Shown here piece after piece: positions 42,631-42,648 of a DNA stretch of 42,648 bases. The notes beneath the pieces are model-generated. The model searched no databases. It was not told the origin of the DNA and saw only the letters and a program-made list of their open reading frames with translations. Origin of the DNA: an uncultured Collinsella sp. GTDB taxonomy: Bacteria; Actinomycetota; Coriobacteriia; Coriobacteriales; Coriobacteriaceae. The position numbers and the translations under genes were made by a program. Where the stretch lies: NCBI GenBank assembly GCA_900757505.1, contig CAAEOE010000066.1, positions 1-42,648 of the forward strand, written 5' to 3'. The stretch's first letter is position 1. Each line of letters begins with the position of its first letter.

Positions 42631-42648
42631 GCTGGCAACATCGCCAGC
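42631..42648 (+). terminator. Partial hairpin after the helicase, cut by the window edge
   Basis: GCTGGC and GCCAGC form a 6-bp stem with a 6-nt loop 28 nt after the stop. The downstream T-run, if present, lies outside the window. Confidence 0.4.

Noticed and set aside
1..42648. tRNA, rRNA and transposase genes
   Set aside because: I looked for these by eye and saw none. A covariance-model scan could still find a small RNA that I missed.

Overview
The window is about 42.6 kb of GC-rich bacterial chromosome with tightly packed genes, GTG as well as ATG starts, and strong purine-rich ribosome binding sites. The gene set suggests a Coriobacteriia gut actinobacterium, most likely Collinsella or a close relative. 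It includes a long single-chain PurL with a fused glutaminase, an RNA helicase with a DUF3516-like tail, a LAxTG-type sortase substrate, and an electron-bifurcating lactate dehydrogenase set. The genus is an inference from gene content, not from a marker gene. I saw no rRNA, tRNA, prophage, transposase or CRISPR array.

Region 1 (1-8.1 kb): a minus-strand livJ-livH-livM-livG-livF operon for branched-chain amino acid import, cut by the window edge in livF. A shrunken livJ-like relic lies upstream of its promoter. Then come homoserine dehydrogenase and a FabG-like reductase on the plus strand. The gap after the reductase holds a regular array of eight 14-bp motifs in alternating orientation.

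Region 2 (8.1-23 kb): housekeeping and transport. It holds a CPA2-type cation:proton antiporter, purL, an EamA exporter, a membrane diguanylate cyclase, a KdgT-like permease, the AzlC/AzlD amino acid exporter, an HD-domain hydrolase, and a three-gene minus-strand operon (FAD oxidase, EtfB, and EtfA with a ferredoxin domain) matching bifurcating lactate dehydrogenase.

Region 3 (23.2-27.3 kb): five plus-strand genes for small or secreted surface proteins of unknown function, one with a LAQTG sortase signal, followed by a DUF554 membrane protein.

Region 4 (27.4-33 kb): a TerB-N/TerB-C protein, a BrxD-like ATPase and a BrxHI/Lhr-like helicase. This is a compact candidate DNA-processing or phage-defence cassette with no other BREX genes nearby. 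A terminator-like hairpin separates the helicase from the first two genes.

Region 5 (33-42.6 kb): RNA-modification and regulatory genes. It holds a spermidine-synthase-like protein, the tRNA U34-modifying enzyme Elp3, a membrane-linked XRE regulator with a DUF4097 partner, a methyltransferase resembling eukaryotic Trm9/ALKBH8, a TrmB-like methyltransferase with an altered catalytic motif, a 123-bp palindromic element, and a Ski2-like helicase. Elp3 and a Trm9-like enzyme so close together raise the possibility of a bacterial mcm5U34 pathway.
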